Assembly (NCBI GenBank): GCA_002480565.1
Contig: DLCK01000031.1
Span: 1 to 39,545, forward strand
Direction: 5' to 3'
Source of the DNA: Phycisphaerales bacterium UBA7800
Lineage (GTDB): Bacteria > Planctomycetota > Phycisphaerae > Phycisphaerales > Phycisphaeraceae
DNA: 39,545 nt
Below, in pieces: positions 7,786 to 16,167 of the stretch. A program made the position numbers and the translations under genes. Within the stretch, counting starts at the first letter, position 1. Every line of letters begins with the position of its first letter. The notes under the pieces were generated by a model. The model had not been told where the DNA came from. It ran no database searches and was given only the letters and a program-made list of their open reading frames with translations.

Positions 7786-8676
7786 TCAATTGGGAAAATG
7801 TGTCATAAGCCATATCCCAAAGAGCTTGGGCCACTGGCTTCGGACTGCTTGACTGCCTGGCCGCATGCCATAGCCATGCCCACCGTTGGGGAACAGATGC
7901 AACTCGGCCATGACCTTGTTTTTGAGCAGGGCTTGATAGTATGCCAGACAACTGTTGACGGTCAGGCCATCGTCTTGCGTCTGCACCATGATTGCAGGCG
8001 GGGTTTTATCATTCACCGGGAATTCGTCACGTAATATCATCGTGCCATCCTTTGCACTTAACCATGCCGGGTAGACGAGCATCGTAAAGTCCGGCTTGCA
8101 GGATTGATCGTCTGCCTCATCAATGCGGTCATAGCTGCGTGAGGCATAATTGGTCGACAGTCTGGCAGCGAGATTGCCCCCTGCTGAAAATCCGATCACG
8201 CCGATGCGTTTGGGATCAATCCCCCACTTCAGCGCATTAAGTCGAATCAATCCCATCGCACGTTGAGCATCCATAAACGCACCGTCTTTGTTTTTGGGGA
8301 CGCGATATTTGAGAACGATACCGGTGACACCGATACTGTTAAGCCACTGGGCGATCTCCGTGCCTTCCTTGTCGTAGGCCAGAATGCCATAACCCCCACC
8401 GGGCATGACCACGACTGCCGAGTAAAGTGATTGAGCCGAGTTTGAATCACCTTTATTGGCAGGATAAATCGTGATCGTGGGCACGCTGACATGATGGTAT
8501 CGCGTGGTGCCACCGCTGCGGATATGTTGCTCCGGCTGGTCTGTCACTTTACCAGGCGCAACGTCTGGCCAAAGGTTGAGATTTTTTAACTGCTCGTCGG
8601 CATGGAGTAATACAGGTGACATCACGAAAACCTTTAACACAAACCAAATCGATAAGATCGTCTTCACTGATTTCAC
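7786..8676 (-). CDS. Secreted alpha/beta-hydrolase esterase (BD-FAE / acetylxylan-esterase-like)
   Basis: This 296-residue protein has an N-terminal hydrophobic signal sequence (about residues 1-26, ending LLHADE), so it is probably exported. It carries the oxyanion motif VVMPGGGYG, the nucleophile elbow GFSAGG, an Asp in QTQDDGL and a His in GGHGYG. These form the Ser-Asp-His triad of esterases that de-acylate polysaccharides or small esters. The GTG at 8676 is chosen because GGAG lies 7 bp upstream. The paralogue at 9298-10107 shares most of the sequence but lacks the signal peptide. The two flank a small membrane-protein gene on the same strand, with short gaps of 38 and 61 bp, so all three may be one transcript. 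The actual ester substrate is unknown. Confidence 0.87.
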   Translation of the reverse strand: MKSVKTILSIWFVLKVFVMSPVLLHADEQLKNLNLWPDVAPGKVTDQPEQHIRSGGTTRYHHVSVPTITIYPANKGDSNSAQSLYSAVVVMPGGGYGILAYDKEGTEIAQWLNSIGVTGIVLKYRVPKNKDGAFMDAQRAMGLIRLNALKWGIDPKRIGVIGFSAGGNLAARLSTNYASRSYDRIDEADDQSCKPDFTMLVYPAWLSAKDGTMILRDEFPVNDKTPPAIMVQTQDDGLTVNSCLAYYQALLKNKVMAELHLFPNGGHGYGMRPGSQAVRSQWPKLFGIWLMTHFPN

Positions 8677-8714
8677 CTATTGTCTCCAATTCATTTACCA
8701 AGATACATTAATCG

Positions 8715-9236
8715 TTATGACGTTTTAGCCTGATTGTTTTCCATACGAACCAAAACATCATTTAACTCGCCAAGAAATGCTTCATAGTCATGGTTTTCGT
8801 GTCCGCGTATCACGTGAAAACTCACTTCACCATTTTTCTTTTTGCAGCACGCATAATCATGTTTTACAAACAGTCTTGTGAAGATAAACAACAACAAGCC
8901 GCCAAAAAACAAGCACACAAACAATTCAATCACATCATCAATACCAAACCCATTATCAGTTACTACGTATCCATCATCTTCAAAAAAAATGGATCCGCCA
9001 AACAAAAGCATTCCTCCCATAAGACAAATTGCCGTGAATAAAAACTGTCCAAGACGAATCCCCGGCACGGAATAACGATCAAATCCCGAGCTACAAGTAG
9101 ACAAACCTATTTGTATGAACGAAGTTTGCTTACCCCAAAAATTATATGAAGCGATATGAACAGAATCTTCATAAAGTACCCAATGATGCTTGGTGAATAA
9201 ACCTTTTTTAATGTAATGACAAAGTGGTTCAGACAT
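8715..9236 (-). CDS. Hypothetical membrane protein
   Basis: This protein of about 173 residues is not one I recognise. Its N-terminal half (GLFTKHHWVLYEDSVHIASY) reads like a beta-rich domain. Two hydrophobic segments follow: one around LGQFLFTAICLMGGMLLFGG, and one around IELFVCLFFGGLLLFIFTR. They are separated by an acidic loop and followed by a soluble tail with HxxxYEAF. The ATG at 9236 is preferred over a TTG 15 bp upstream because GAGAGA lies just before it. The gene is more AT-rich than the esterases on both sides and looks inserted between the two paralogues. No function is proposed. Confidence 0.65.
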   Translation of the reverse strand: MSEPLCHYIKKGLFTKHHWVLYEDSVHIASYNFWGKQTSFIQIGLSTCSSGFDRYSVPGIRLGQFLFTAICLMGGMLLFGGSIFFEDDGYVVTDNGFGIDDVIELFVCLFFGGLLLFIFTRLFVKHDYACCKKKNGEVSFHVIRGHENHDYEAFLGELNDVLVRMENNQAKTS

Positions 9237-9297
9237 AATTTCTCTCGACAATTTATTGCATATTGACTCAGTTAATCAAACTGCAAATGAGTTTTTT

Positions 9298-10107
9298 TCA
9301 CTTGGCAAAATGTGTGGTCAACCACTTGCCAAACAACTCCGGCCATGCGGTACTTACCGCATGTTCACCGGCTCGCATACCATAACCATGTCCACCGTAG
9401 GGATACAGATGCAACTCAGCCATCACCTTGTTTGCAACGGCTTGCTTGTAATAGGCAATCGCACCATCAATGGTCAAATGGTCATCCTGCGTCTGCACAA
9501 TGGCGACTGGCGGGGTGTTCTCATCCACGGGGCATTCGGCTTTAAGACTACCATCCTCATCATTGAGATACGCAGGATACACCAGCATGGTAAAGTCCGG
9601 TTTGCAAGATAAGTCATCCGCTGCATCCAAGCGATCGTAGGTTCGCGATGCATAATTGGTCGACAGCCGAGCTGACAAATGCCCCCCTGCGGAGAAGCCG
9701 ATCACGCCCAGACGCTCTGCATCAATGTGCCAGTCCGAAGCGTGTTGACGAATCAAACCCATTGAGCGTTGTGCATCCATCAATGCCCCTTCGCGATTGT
9801 CCGGCACGCGATACTTGAGCAATACCGCGGTGAACCCCAAGGTGTTTAGCCACTGACAAATCTCCGAGCCTTCCAGGTCATACGCCAGAATGCTGTAACC
9901 GCCACCGGGCATCACCATCACCGCTGGTGCGGGATACTCTGCCGAACTTCCGGGGGCAGGATAAAGCGTCAACTGTGGCACACTCACATGCTGTGTCCGT
10001 GTGACATTGCGTTCGCCAAGGATGTGTTCTTCAGGTTGGTCCGTCACAATTCCGGAGGCGACTTTGGGCCAGACATTGAGCGTGGTTTGTGATGTGAATG
10101 TGGACAT
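9298..10107 (-). CDS. Alpha/beta-hydrolase esterase, paralogue without signal peptide
   Basis: This 269-residue protein is homologous to the gene at 7786-8676 along its whole length. It has VMPGGGYS (oxyanion), GFSAGGHLSAR (nucleophile Ser), QTQDDHLT (Asp) and GGHGYGM (His). Unlike its paralogue it starts directly with MSTFTSQTTLNVWP and has no signal peptide, so it is predicted to be cytoplasmic. AAAGGA lies about 8 bp before the ATG. The pair may process the same acylated substrate outside and inside the cell; this is inference from the signal-peptide difference. Confidence 0.86.
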   Translation of the reverse strand: MSTFTSQTTLNVWPKVASGIVTDQPEEHILGERNVTRTQHVSVPQLTLYPAPGSSAEYPAPAVMVMPGGGYSILAYDLEGSEICQWLNTLGFTAVLLKYRVPDNREGALMDAQRSMGLIRQHASDWHIDAERLGVIGFSAGGHLSARLSTNYASRTYDRLDAADDLSCKPDFTMLVYPAYLNDEDGSLKAECPVDENTPPVAIVQTQDDHLTIDGAIAYYKQAVANKVMAELHLYPYGGHGYGMRAGEHAVSTAWPELFGKWLTTHFAK

Positions 10108-10262
10108 GAATGATCCTTTAAGGTCTGATTACGTCATAAAACCAATCGGTCGATACAACCAATGAACCGACACATGTTTTGTGATCGGCTATTCTATGCA
10201 AACAACAACTCGTTGTCCCAATAGATTTGGAGATTCGAGATGTTTGCGATTCACTGCCTTTG

Positions 10263-10274
10263 CGAGCCGGCTCG
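10263..10274. promoter_or_regulatory. 12-bp palindrome upstream of uppP
   Basis: CGAGCCGGCTCG is a perfect palindrome 55 bp upstream of the uppP start, with a further CGAGCCG a few bases later (10278-10284). It could be a regulator site or a leader hairpin. Short GC-rich palindromes also occur by chance. Confidence 0.3.
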
Positions 10275-10328
10275 TGTCGAGCCGCTGCCTTGAGCAATGA
10301 TCACATAACACCGTAACAGGAAACCGAC

Positions 10329-11147
10329 ATGACTTGGTGGCAGGCAATGATTCTGGGTATCGTCGAAGGCTTGACCGAATATCTCCCCGTGAGCAGTACC
10401 GGGCATTTGATCATCGTTTCACAATTGATGGGACTCAACGACACGCCGGAAATGGCGCAGGCAACCTACGCATTTAACATCGTCATCCAAGTCGGAGCCA
10501 TTGCGGCAGTGCTTGGATTGTATCGCATGCGCGTCTTGCAGATGTGCAAGGGCTTGGCAGGCAAAGACACGGCTGGCAAAAAACTGGCGATCAATCTCAT
10601 CCTCGCGTTCCTGCCTGCTGCGGTACTTGGCCCGCTTCTGGATGATCGCATTGAAGCAACACTCAACGGATACATGCCAGTCATTGGTGCGTTGTTCGTC
10701 GGCGGTGTCGTGATGGTGTTACTTGGTAAGAAACTCCGCAAAGATGATGACAAACGCTTTGGCATTGATGACATCACTTGGCAGATCGCCCTGCTCATCG
10801 GTATTGGGCAATGTGTTGCCATGTGGCCGGGGACGAGTCGATCCATGATGACGATTGTCACTGCGGTCTTGCTGGGCATGCGACTTAAGGATGCTGCGGA
10901 GTTCAGCTTTCTACTTGGACTCATCACCCTCGGTGCTGCGACCGGCTACAAGCTGCTCAAGGAATATCAGGTGATCATGGACAACATCGGTGCCGCCCAA
11001 CTGCTCATCGGCCTGTTCTTCGCCACCGTCTCCGCCGCCCTGGCCGTGAAGTGGTTCGTCGCCTTCCTAACGAAACGGGGTCTGACCCCATTTGGCTATT
11101 ACCGCATCGCGCTGGCGGTGGTTATATTGGTGTTGGTGTGGGGGTAA
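10329..11147 (+). CDS. uppP: Undecaprenyl-diphosphatase
   Basis: UppP (BacA) is an integral membrane enzyme that removes a phosphate from undecaprenyl diphosphate, recycling the lipid carrier for peptidoglycan and other surface polymers; overexpression can confer bacitracin resistance. The 272-residue product has both family motifs: GIVEGLTEYLPVSSTGHL near residues 10-27 with the catalytic Glu, and WPGTSRSM at about 164-171. Several hydrophobic helices run through the rest. AGGAAA lies about 6 bp before the ATG. The gene stands alone on the plus strand between minus-strand neighbours. Confidence 0.96.
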   Translation: MTWWQAMILGIVEGLTEYLPVSSTGHLIIVSQLMGLNDTPEMAQATYAFNIVIQVGAIAAVLGLYRMRVLQMCKGLAGKDTAGKKLAINLILAFLPAAVLGPLLDDRIEATLNGYMPVIGALFVGGVVMVLLGKKLRKDDDKRFGIDDITWQIALLIGIGQCVAMWPGTSRSMMTIVTAVLLGMRLKDAAEFSFLLGLITLGAATGYKLLKEYQVIMDNIGAAQLLIGLFFATVSAALAVKWFVAFLTKRGLTPFGYYRIALAVVILVLVWG

Positions 11148-11173
11148 AATTGCCAATTGTTATTCAAAATATT

Positions 11174-11932
11174 TTAGTTTTTTCTGTAAGCACCTGAAAT
11201 TCGTGACATCACAGCATCAAAATCAAAATCCTCATCCCAGTCAGGACGAAATTCCCCATTATCATCTGCATACAAGAATTCTGCACACCGACATTTTTCT
11301 TCATCCTCACCACAATCCAAACATGTTGGGTTGCAATAATCAATCATTTGATCAATTGGATCGTCAAAATCATCAACATCACAAGCTTCTTTATCAAATG
11401 GATACTCACCTAAAGCGAATTCTATTACATCCTCAACCTCATCAAACACCCACCGTGTAAAAACTTCAATTATTGGGCGAAGTACGACGCGCGAAAAATC
11501 AAATTGGTATTCATCAACTTTGAATACAACCAACCCATCATGCTCTTGTAGACAACGAAAAGATAAGTTTCCGTATTGGCTTATCAAATCTGGATACATT
11601 TTGGGATCAATTTCGATATGTTTCAGGCTATTGTTTACTGCATCTACAAGCTGAAATTTTTGATTTAAGAATATCGCACCTTTAACCGCATAAATATCAT
11701 CAAATTCTTTAACAAGTGATTTCCTGTACGATGGCTTTCCCATCGCTTTTCGCATTGCAACTATATGGTCAATTGCATGAGCAACCAATAGATTCATTTG
11801 AAAAACATAATGTAGAGGCAAGTCGTTACGATATAAGCGGTCTTCAAATTCATCTGCGGCGGGGCGCATTATCGACTCAAGATATACCAAATAATCTCGA
11901 CAAGTTTTTAGTGCCTTTTCAGTAACACACAT
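11174..11932 (-). CDS. Hypothetical AT-rich protein with C-terminal Cys cluster
   Basis: I do not recognise this 252-residue protein. The N-terminal half is mainly helical (EKALKTCRDYLVYLESIM and following). The C-terminal quarter is strongly acidic (VDDFDDPIDQ, DWDEDFDFD) and holds CNPTCLDCGEDEEKCRC, a cysteine cluster that could bind zinc. The gene is much more AT-rich than its neighbours uppP and the alcohol dehydrogenase, and it lies next to a repeat hairpin, so recent acquisition is likely. Only a weak GAAAG precedes the ATG. It may be a defence or effector-type accessory gene, but nothing in the sequence shows it. Confidence 0.65.
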   Translation of the reverse strand: MCVTEKALKTCRDYLVYLESIMRPAADEFEDRLYRNDLPLHYVFQMNLLVAHAIDHIVAMRKAMGKPSYRKSLVKEFDDIYAVKGAIFLNQKFQLVDAVNNSLKHIEIDPKMYPDLISQYGNLSFRCLQEHDGLVVFKVDEYQFDFSRVVLRPIIEVFTRWVFDEVEDVIEFALGEYPFDKEACDVDDFDDPIDQMIDYCNPTCLDCGEDEEKCRCAEFLYADDNGEFRPDWDEDFDFDAVMSRISGAYRKN

Positions 11933-11966
11933 AAATATATGCTTTCAAAATTTTATGTATCAGTAT

Positions 11967-12056
11967 TGTAGGGTGGGTAGAGCAAAGCGAAACCCACCAT
12001 CGAAATTCCATGGATGACGAATCGGTGGGTTTCGCTTTCGCTCTACCCACCCTACA
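11967..12056. repeat. REP-like inverted repeat
   Basis: TGTAGGGTGGGTAGAGC (from 11967) and its complement ending at 12056 form a stem of about 32 bp. It has one bulged base and a 25-nt loop. A shorter relative, sharing GTAGGG.GGGTAGAGC and GAAACCCACC, occurs at 39474-39510, so this is a dispersed family. It lies just after the stop of the alcohol dehydrogenase gene and may also end that transcript. Confidence 0.88.
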
Positions 12057-12067
12057 AAAATCAAATT

Positions 12068-13033
12068 TTACGGTTCCACCAACACCTTAATCACCCCCGG
12101 TTGCTTGGCGGCACGTAAGACTTCGGCACCGTCGGAGAGCTTCATGCGGCGGCTGATCAGACTGATCACGTCCACGGTTCCTGCACGCAATGCGGATAAC
12201 GCTTCGGGGAATGGGCCGCAGCGGCTGCCGATGACTTGGATTTCGTTGATGACCAATGGTGCGAGATTCATGGGGCGGTCTTCTGCCACCGTCGTCTTGA
12301 GCACCAACTTGCCACGGGGGCGAACCATTTTCATGGCCATCTCAAAACCTTCACTACTGCCGGTACAATCGACGACGATATCCTGATCCGCACGCAGGCC
12401 GACTTCCGAAGCAAGGCGATGTTTGACACCCCACTTTTCGCAGCGTTCCATTTTGTCCGTGTGCTTACCCAGCAGGCGAACCGTGCCATTGAGTTGGGTT
12501 AAGACCTGGGCGCAAAGTAGTCCAAGACGACCGTCACCCAAGACCGTGATATACGGACGCCCTTCGACGGTGAGTTGACGGAGGATTTGAAACGCAGCAG
12601 CCAACGGCTCGGTGAAGACCGCGCGGTCATCATCCACCGACTCGTGAACTTCCAAGAGATTCCGCACCGGCAAGCAGAACCGCTCTGCAAAGCAGCCATC
12701 TCGTCCGGCGATCCCAAGGACTGTGCGATCCCGACAATGTTCCTGCAAACCGCGTTGACACATATCACATGAGCCGCAGACGCAGTTGATCGTGCCGACC
12801 ACACGTTTGCCTACCCATGCCTTGTCGCTTTTGTCAGCAACGGATTCGACGATGCCAACGAACTCATGACCGAGTACGCCAGCAAAGCCCATGTACCCGT
12901 GACAGAGTTCAATATCCGTCGAACAGACTCCCATGAGCAATGGGCGGATGAGTGCTTCACCTGCTTTGGGTTTGGCATCGGGGTAGTGTTCGTCAAGCTT
13001 GAGGGTACTGCCTGTAAGGACCAATGCTTTCAC
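12068..13033 (-). CDS. Zinc-dependent alcohol dehydrogenase (MDR family)
   Basis: This 322-residue medium-chain dehydrogenase/reductase is of the threonine/sorbitol dehydrogenase-like type. The catalytic zinc region is GVCSTDIELCHG and GHEFVG. A structural-zinc loop, CVCGSCDMCQRGLQEHC, supplies four cysteines. The Rossmann fold carries VLGDGRLGLL for NAD(P). The substrate is probably a polyol or sugar alcohol, but this is not determined by the sequence. A TTG start 12 bp upstream is possible. The GTG at 13033 is preferred because GGAG sits 8 bp before it and the protein then begins VKALVL, as family members do. It is divergent from nadK, with an inverted repeat in the shared upstream region. 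Confidence 0.9.
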   Translation of the reverse strand: MKALVLTGSTLKLDEHYPDAKPKAGEALIRPLLMGVCSTDIELCHGYMGFAGVLGHEFVGIVESVADKSDKAWVGKRVVGTINCVCGSCDMCQRGLQEHCRDRTVLGIAGRDGCFAERFCLPVRNLLEVHESVDDDRAVFTEPLAAAFQILRQLTVEGRPYITVLGDGRLGLLCAQVLTQLNGTVRLLGKHTDKMERCEKWGVKHRLASEVGLRADQDIVVDCTGSSEGFEMAMKMVRPRGKLVLKTTVAEDRPMNLAPLVINEIQVIGSRCGPFPEALSALRAGTVDVISLISRRMKLSDGAEVLRAAKQPGVIKVLVEP

Positions 13034-13046
13034 GAAAAGCTCCAAT

Positions 13047-13153
13047 CGGGTGTCGTGATTCGGGTTTCGGGGATCGTGTCAAGGATATGAATATACTCGA
13101 CATAATGGTTTGATGTCTTGAAACGAAACCCGGAACCCAAATCACGACACCCG
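13047..13153. repeat. Inverted repeat in the divergent adh-nadK promoter region
   Basis: The 24-bp arm 13047-13070 (starting CGGGTGTCGTGATT) is the reverse complement of 13130-13153 with two mismatches. The arms sit 14 bp before the dehydrogenase GTG and 27 bp before the nadK ATG, separated by a 59-bp AT-rich core. They could be paired operators, mRNA leader hairpins or a small insertion element. Confidence 0.8.
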
Positions 13154-13180
13154 AAAACAGATCACGTTACACTATGCAAC

Positions 13181-14104
13181 ATGACAAAGGCCAAGCGACA
13201 ACCCCGGCTGTGGATTTTTGCCAATCGCAAGATGGTGCAGGTCAACAGTGCGCTTAAAAAGTTTCTGCCCTGGCTTGGTGAACGAGCCAACATCGTGGCT
13301 GATCCGGACATTGAATCGATCACCCGCGAGAATGCAGCCGACCTGCCCAAGGCGGATATGGCGTTGGTTTTTGGTGGTGATGGCACCCTGCTTGCACAAG
13401 CTCGCAAAATCGTCGACCAAAAAGTCCCCATCATCGGCATCAACTTCGGCAAGCTCGGATTCCTCGCGGAATTCACCATTGATGATCTTAAAAAACATTG
13501 GGATGAAGTCACTCACCTGCAATGCCCAGTCAGCCAACGCCTGCTCATCGAACTGTCAGTTTACGATGACACCGTCCCGCGATGGGGCAACGGTACATGG
13601 AAAGAGTACAAGCCAATCCTTCGAACGGTGGCGCTCAATGACGTGGTGGTTATGGCAGGCCCGCCCTACCGGATGATTGACCTGGACCTTGCAATTGATC
13701 CCAAACTCCACGGCTCGCATACCACGCAGTTCTCCGCAGATGGCGTGATCGTTTCGACCCCCAGTGGTTCGACAGCATACAACCTTTCAGCAGGTGGTCC
13801 GATTATCAGCCCCGGTATTGATGCCATCGGCATCACCCCGCTATGCCCGCATAGTCTGGCCTTTCGCCCGATTATTGTGAATGCGGAGTCGAACATCTGG
13901 TTTCATCTGATGCGTGCCAATGAGGGGACCACCCTTGTCATCGACGGGCAGGACTCGATAAGCATTCAAGCCGGTCAACAGTTTCTGGTTCGCGGGTATG
14001 AACATCCACTGAAACTGGTGCAGAATCCGGACATCACGTATTGGCAAATGCTGGCTAAAAAACTCAACTGGGCAGCGCGACCAAGACGTAAAGAAAAACG
14101 ATAA
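13181..14104 (+). CDS. nadK: NAD kinase
   Basis: NadK phosphorylates NAD+ to NADP+. The 307-residue product has the diagnostic GGDGTLL, the following GINFGKLGFLAE, the STPSGSTAYNLSAGGPI loop of the catalytic domain, and a VIDGQ near the C-terminus. Its length and motif order are normal for the family. A TTG-initiated extension back to 13118 is possible. The ATG at 13181 (MTKAKRQPRLWIF) gives a normal N-terminus, though no clear Shine-Dalgarno is seen. The gene converges on ilvD, and a bidirectional terminator separates them. Confidence 0.94.
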   Translation: MTKAKRQPRLWIFANRKMVQVNSALKKFLPWLGERANIVADPDIESITRENAADLPKADMALVFGGDGTLLAQARKIVDQKVPIIGINFGKLGFLAEFTIDDLKKHWDEVTHLQCPVSQRLLIELSVYDDTVPRWGNGTWKEYKPILRTVALNDVVVMAGPPYRMIDLDLAIDPKLHGSHTTQFSADGVIVSTPSGSTAYNLSAGGPIISPGIDAIGITPLCPHSLAFRPIIVNAESNIWFHLMRANEGTTLVIDGQDSISIQAGQQFLVRGYEHPLKLVQNPDITYWQMLAKKLNWAARPRRKEKR

Positions 14105-14222
14105 GTCGATTTCGTCATTGACGAATCAGCAGTACGCAATGTTGAAGCTATTAACAAGACTTGTCAACGCAAGCACGCAATAGCTGCAACACTGCGTGTC
14201 GCTGATGTCTTGAAGTATAAAA

Positions 14223-14251
14223 AAAACACCCATCGCGTTGATGGGTGTTTT
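14223..14251. terminator. Bidirectional terminator between nadK and ilvD
   Basis: AAAACACCCATC (14223-14234) pairs perfectly with GATGGGTGTTTT (14240-14251) around a 5-nt loop, with A-runs and T-runs on both sides. It can end both converging transcripts. Confidence 0.9.
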
Positions 14252-14278
14252 ATTTAAATGTCTTATTTCAAGTCTTAA

Positions 14279-15985
14279 TTATTCGTCAGTGACACAACCG
14301 TGTGATGCGTCTTTGACGTTTTTGATGTACTTGTAGAGTGTCCCTTTGGATGCCTTGTATGCTGGAGCTGTCCATGCAGCTTTACGTTTGGCAAGTTCTT
14401 CGTCGGAGACATCCATATTAATTTCATGAGCTTTGGTGTCGATGGTGACCTTGTCGCCGGACTTGACGAAAGCAATTGGGCCGCCTTCGATGGCTTCGGG
14501 GACCACGTGGCCGATGATGAATCCGTGACTACCGCCCGAGAAGCGACCGTCGGTGATAAGTGCCACATCGTTAATCATGCCAGCACCAGCAAGCGCCGAT
14601 GTCGGCGTGAGCATTTCCGGCATGCCGGGGCCGCCCTTAGGGCCTTCATAACGAATGATGATGACATCACCGGACTTGATCTTGCCATCTTCCAAACCTT
14701 TGAGCATGTCTTCTTCACAGTCAAAAACGCTGGCGGTCCCGGTGAAGGATGTGCCTTGTTTACCGGTGATTTTGCCAACTGATCCGCCGGGGGCGAAGTT
14801 GCCGCGCATGATCTGGATGTGTCCATCTTCCTTGATGGGAGCATCGAAAGGCTTGACGATGGGCTGCTGATCCGGGCCGTCACCATAGGGTTTAAGGGAC
14901 GGTGCATCTTTGACATTTTCCCAGAGGCTCTTACCGGTGATGGTCATTTGTGAGCCGTCGATCAATTCTTTTTCGATGAGCATTTTAATCAGAGCAGGTG
15001 TACCGCCGATGGCATGAAGGTCTTCCATGACATACTTGCCTGAAGGTTTGAGATCACAGAGGAATGGCGTCTTGTCTGCAATTTCCTGCCAGTCTTCGAT
15101 GGTCAGATCAATGTCAAACGCACGAGCCATGCCAATGGAGTGCAGCACCGCATTGGTCGAGCCACCCGTAATCATGGTCAGTACCATTGCATTGATGAAC
15201 GACTGACGGGTGACGATATCGCGGGGCTTGAGGTCTTTTTCAAGCAGATTCAAAATCACCTTGCCAATGTCCAGGCATTCCTGTTTCTTGTCTGCATCTT
15301 CAGCTGGCGTACAGGATGAGAACGGCAAGCTCAGCCCCATGCACTCGATAAACGATGCCATGGTGTTGGCAGTGTACATCCCACCACAGGCACCGGCACC
15401 GGGACAGGCTTTGGCGATGATGGTCTTGCGTTGGTCTTCAGTGATCGCGCCGGAGAGTGCTTGTCCATATGACTGAAACGCACTGACCACATCAAGCTTT
15501 TCTTCTTTGTCATCCAGTACCGCACAACCAGCTTTGATGGTTCCTCCGTAGACCATGATTGATGGGCGATTAAGTCGCGCCATAGCCATGACAGTTGCGG
15601 GCATATTTTTATCACAACCGGGAATGGCGACCATCGCGTCATACCACTGAGCGCCCATGATCGTCTCAAAACTGTCGGCAATGATGTCACGGGATTGCAG
15701 CGAATAGCTCATGCCATCGGTCCCCATGGAGATGCCGTCGGAGACGCCGATGGTGCTGAATCGCATACCAACCATGCCTGCTTTTTCGACACCTTCTTTG
15801 ATGGTGGTGGCAAAGTCGTTGAGATGCATATTGCAGGGATTGCCGTCGTACCAGACACTGCCAATACCGATCTGCGGCTTGTTCATGTCTTCGACCGACA
15901 AGCCGGTAGCATAGAGCATGGCCTGCGAAGCGCCCTGGCTGGCGGGTTGGGTGATACGTGCGGAGTACTTGTTGAGTTGACTCAT
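14279..15985 (-). CDS. ilvD: Dihydroxy-acid dehydratase
   Basis: IlvD dehydrates 2,3-dihydroxy-isovalerate and 2,3-dihydroxy-3-methylvalerate to the 2-oxo acids that lead to valine, isoleucine and leucine. It uses an Fe-S cluster and Mg2+. The 568-residue product has the Fe-S/Mg region IPGCDKNMPATVMA, the Cys-containing CPGAGACGGMYTANTM, GGSTNAVLH, and DGRFSGGSHG near the C-terminus. All are standard for full-length IlvD. GAGGA lies about 9 bp before the ATG. No other branched-chain gene is adjacent. Confidence 0.97.
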   Translation of the reverse strand: MSQLNKYSARITQPASQGASQAMLYATGLSVEDMNKPQIGIGSVWYDGNPCNMHLNDFATTIKEGVEKAGMVGMRFSTIGVSDGISMGTDGMSYSLQSRDIIADSFETIMGAQWYDAMVAIPGCDKNMPATVMAMARLNRPSIMVYGGTIKAGCAVLDDKEEKLDVVSAFQSYGQALSGAITEDQRKTIIAKACPGAGACGGMYTANTMASFIECMGLSLPFSSCTPAEDADKKQECLDIGKVILNLLEKDLKPRDIVTRQSFINAMVLTMITGGSTNAVLHSIGMARAFDIDLTIEDWQEIADKTPFLCDLKPSGKYVMEDLHAIGGTPALIKMLIEKELIDGSQMTITGKSLWENVKDAPSLKPYGDGPDQQPIVKPFDAPIKEDGHIQIMRGNFAPGGSVGKITGKQGTSFTGTASVFDCEEDMLKGLEDGKIKSGDVIIIRYEGPKGGPGMPEMLTPTSALAGAGMINDVALITDGRFSGGSHGFIIGHVVPEAIEGGPIAFVKSGDKVTIDTKAHEINMDVSDEELAKRKAAWTAPAYKASKGTLYKYIKNVKDASHGCVTDE

Positions 15986-16103
15986 GGCTTAATTCCTCAG
16001 TTACTGCTTCAAAAAATGCAAGCGACTATTGTAACAAAGAATCAAAGACATGGGAGTCGGAAGTCGGGTTTGTGACGATGGGGTTGAAAACGATTCGCAA
16101 CGG

Positions 16104-16124
16104 AGAAAAAACCGCTTGCGGTTT
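16104..16124 (-). terminator. Intrinsic terminator of the nrnA operon
   Basis: Read on the minus strand, AAACCGC-AA-GCGGTTT is a perfect 7-bp stem followed by a T-run (16110-16106). It lies 44 bp after the nrnA stop and is well placed to end the fcl-ribF-nrnA transcript. Confidence 0.8.
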
Positions 16125-16167
16125 AGCAACACAACGACTTGTGACAACCAACCATTTATACGACGAA

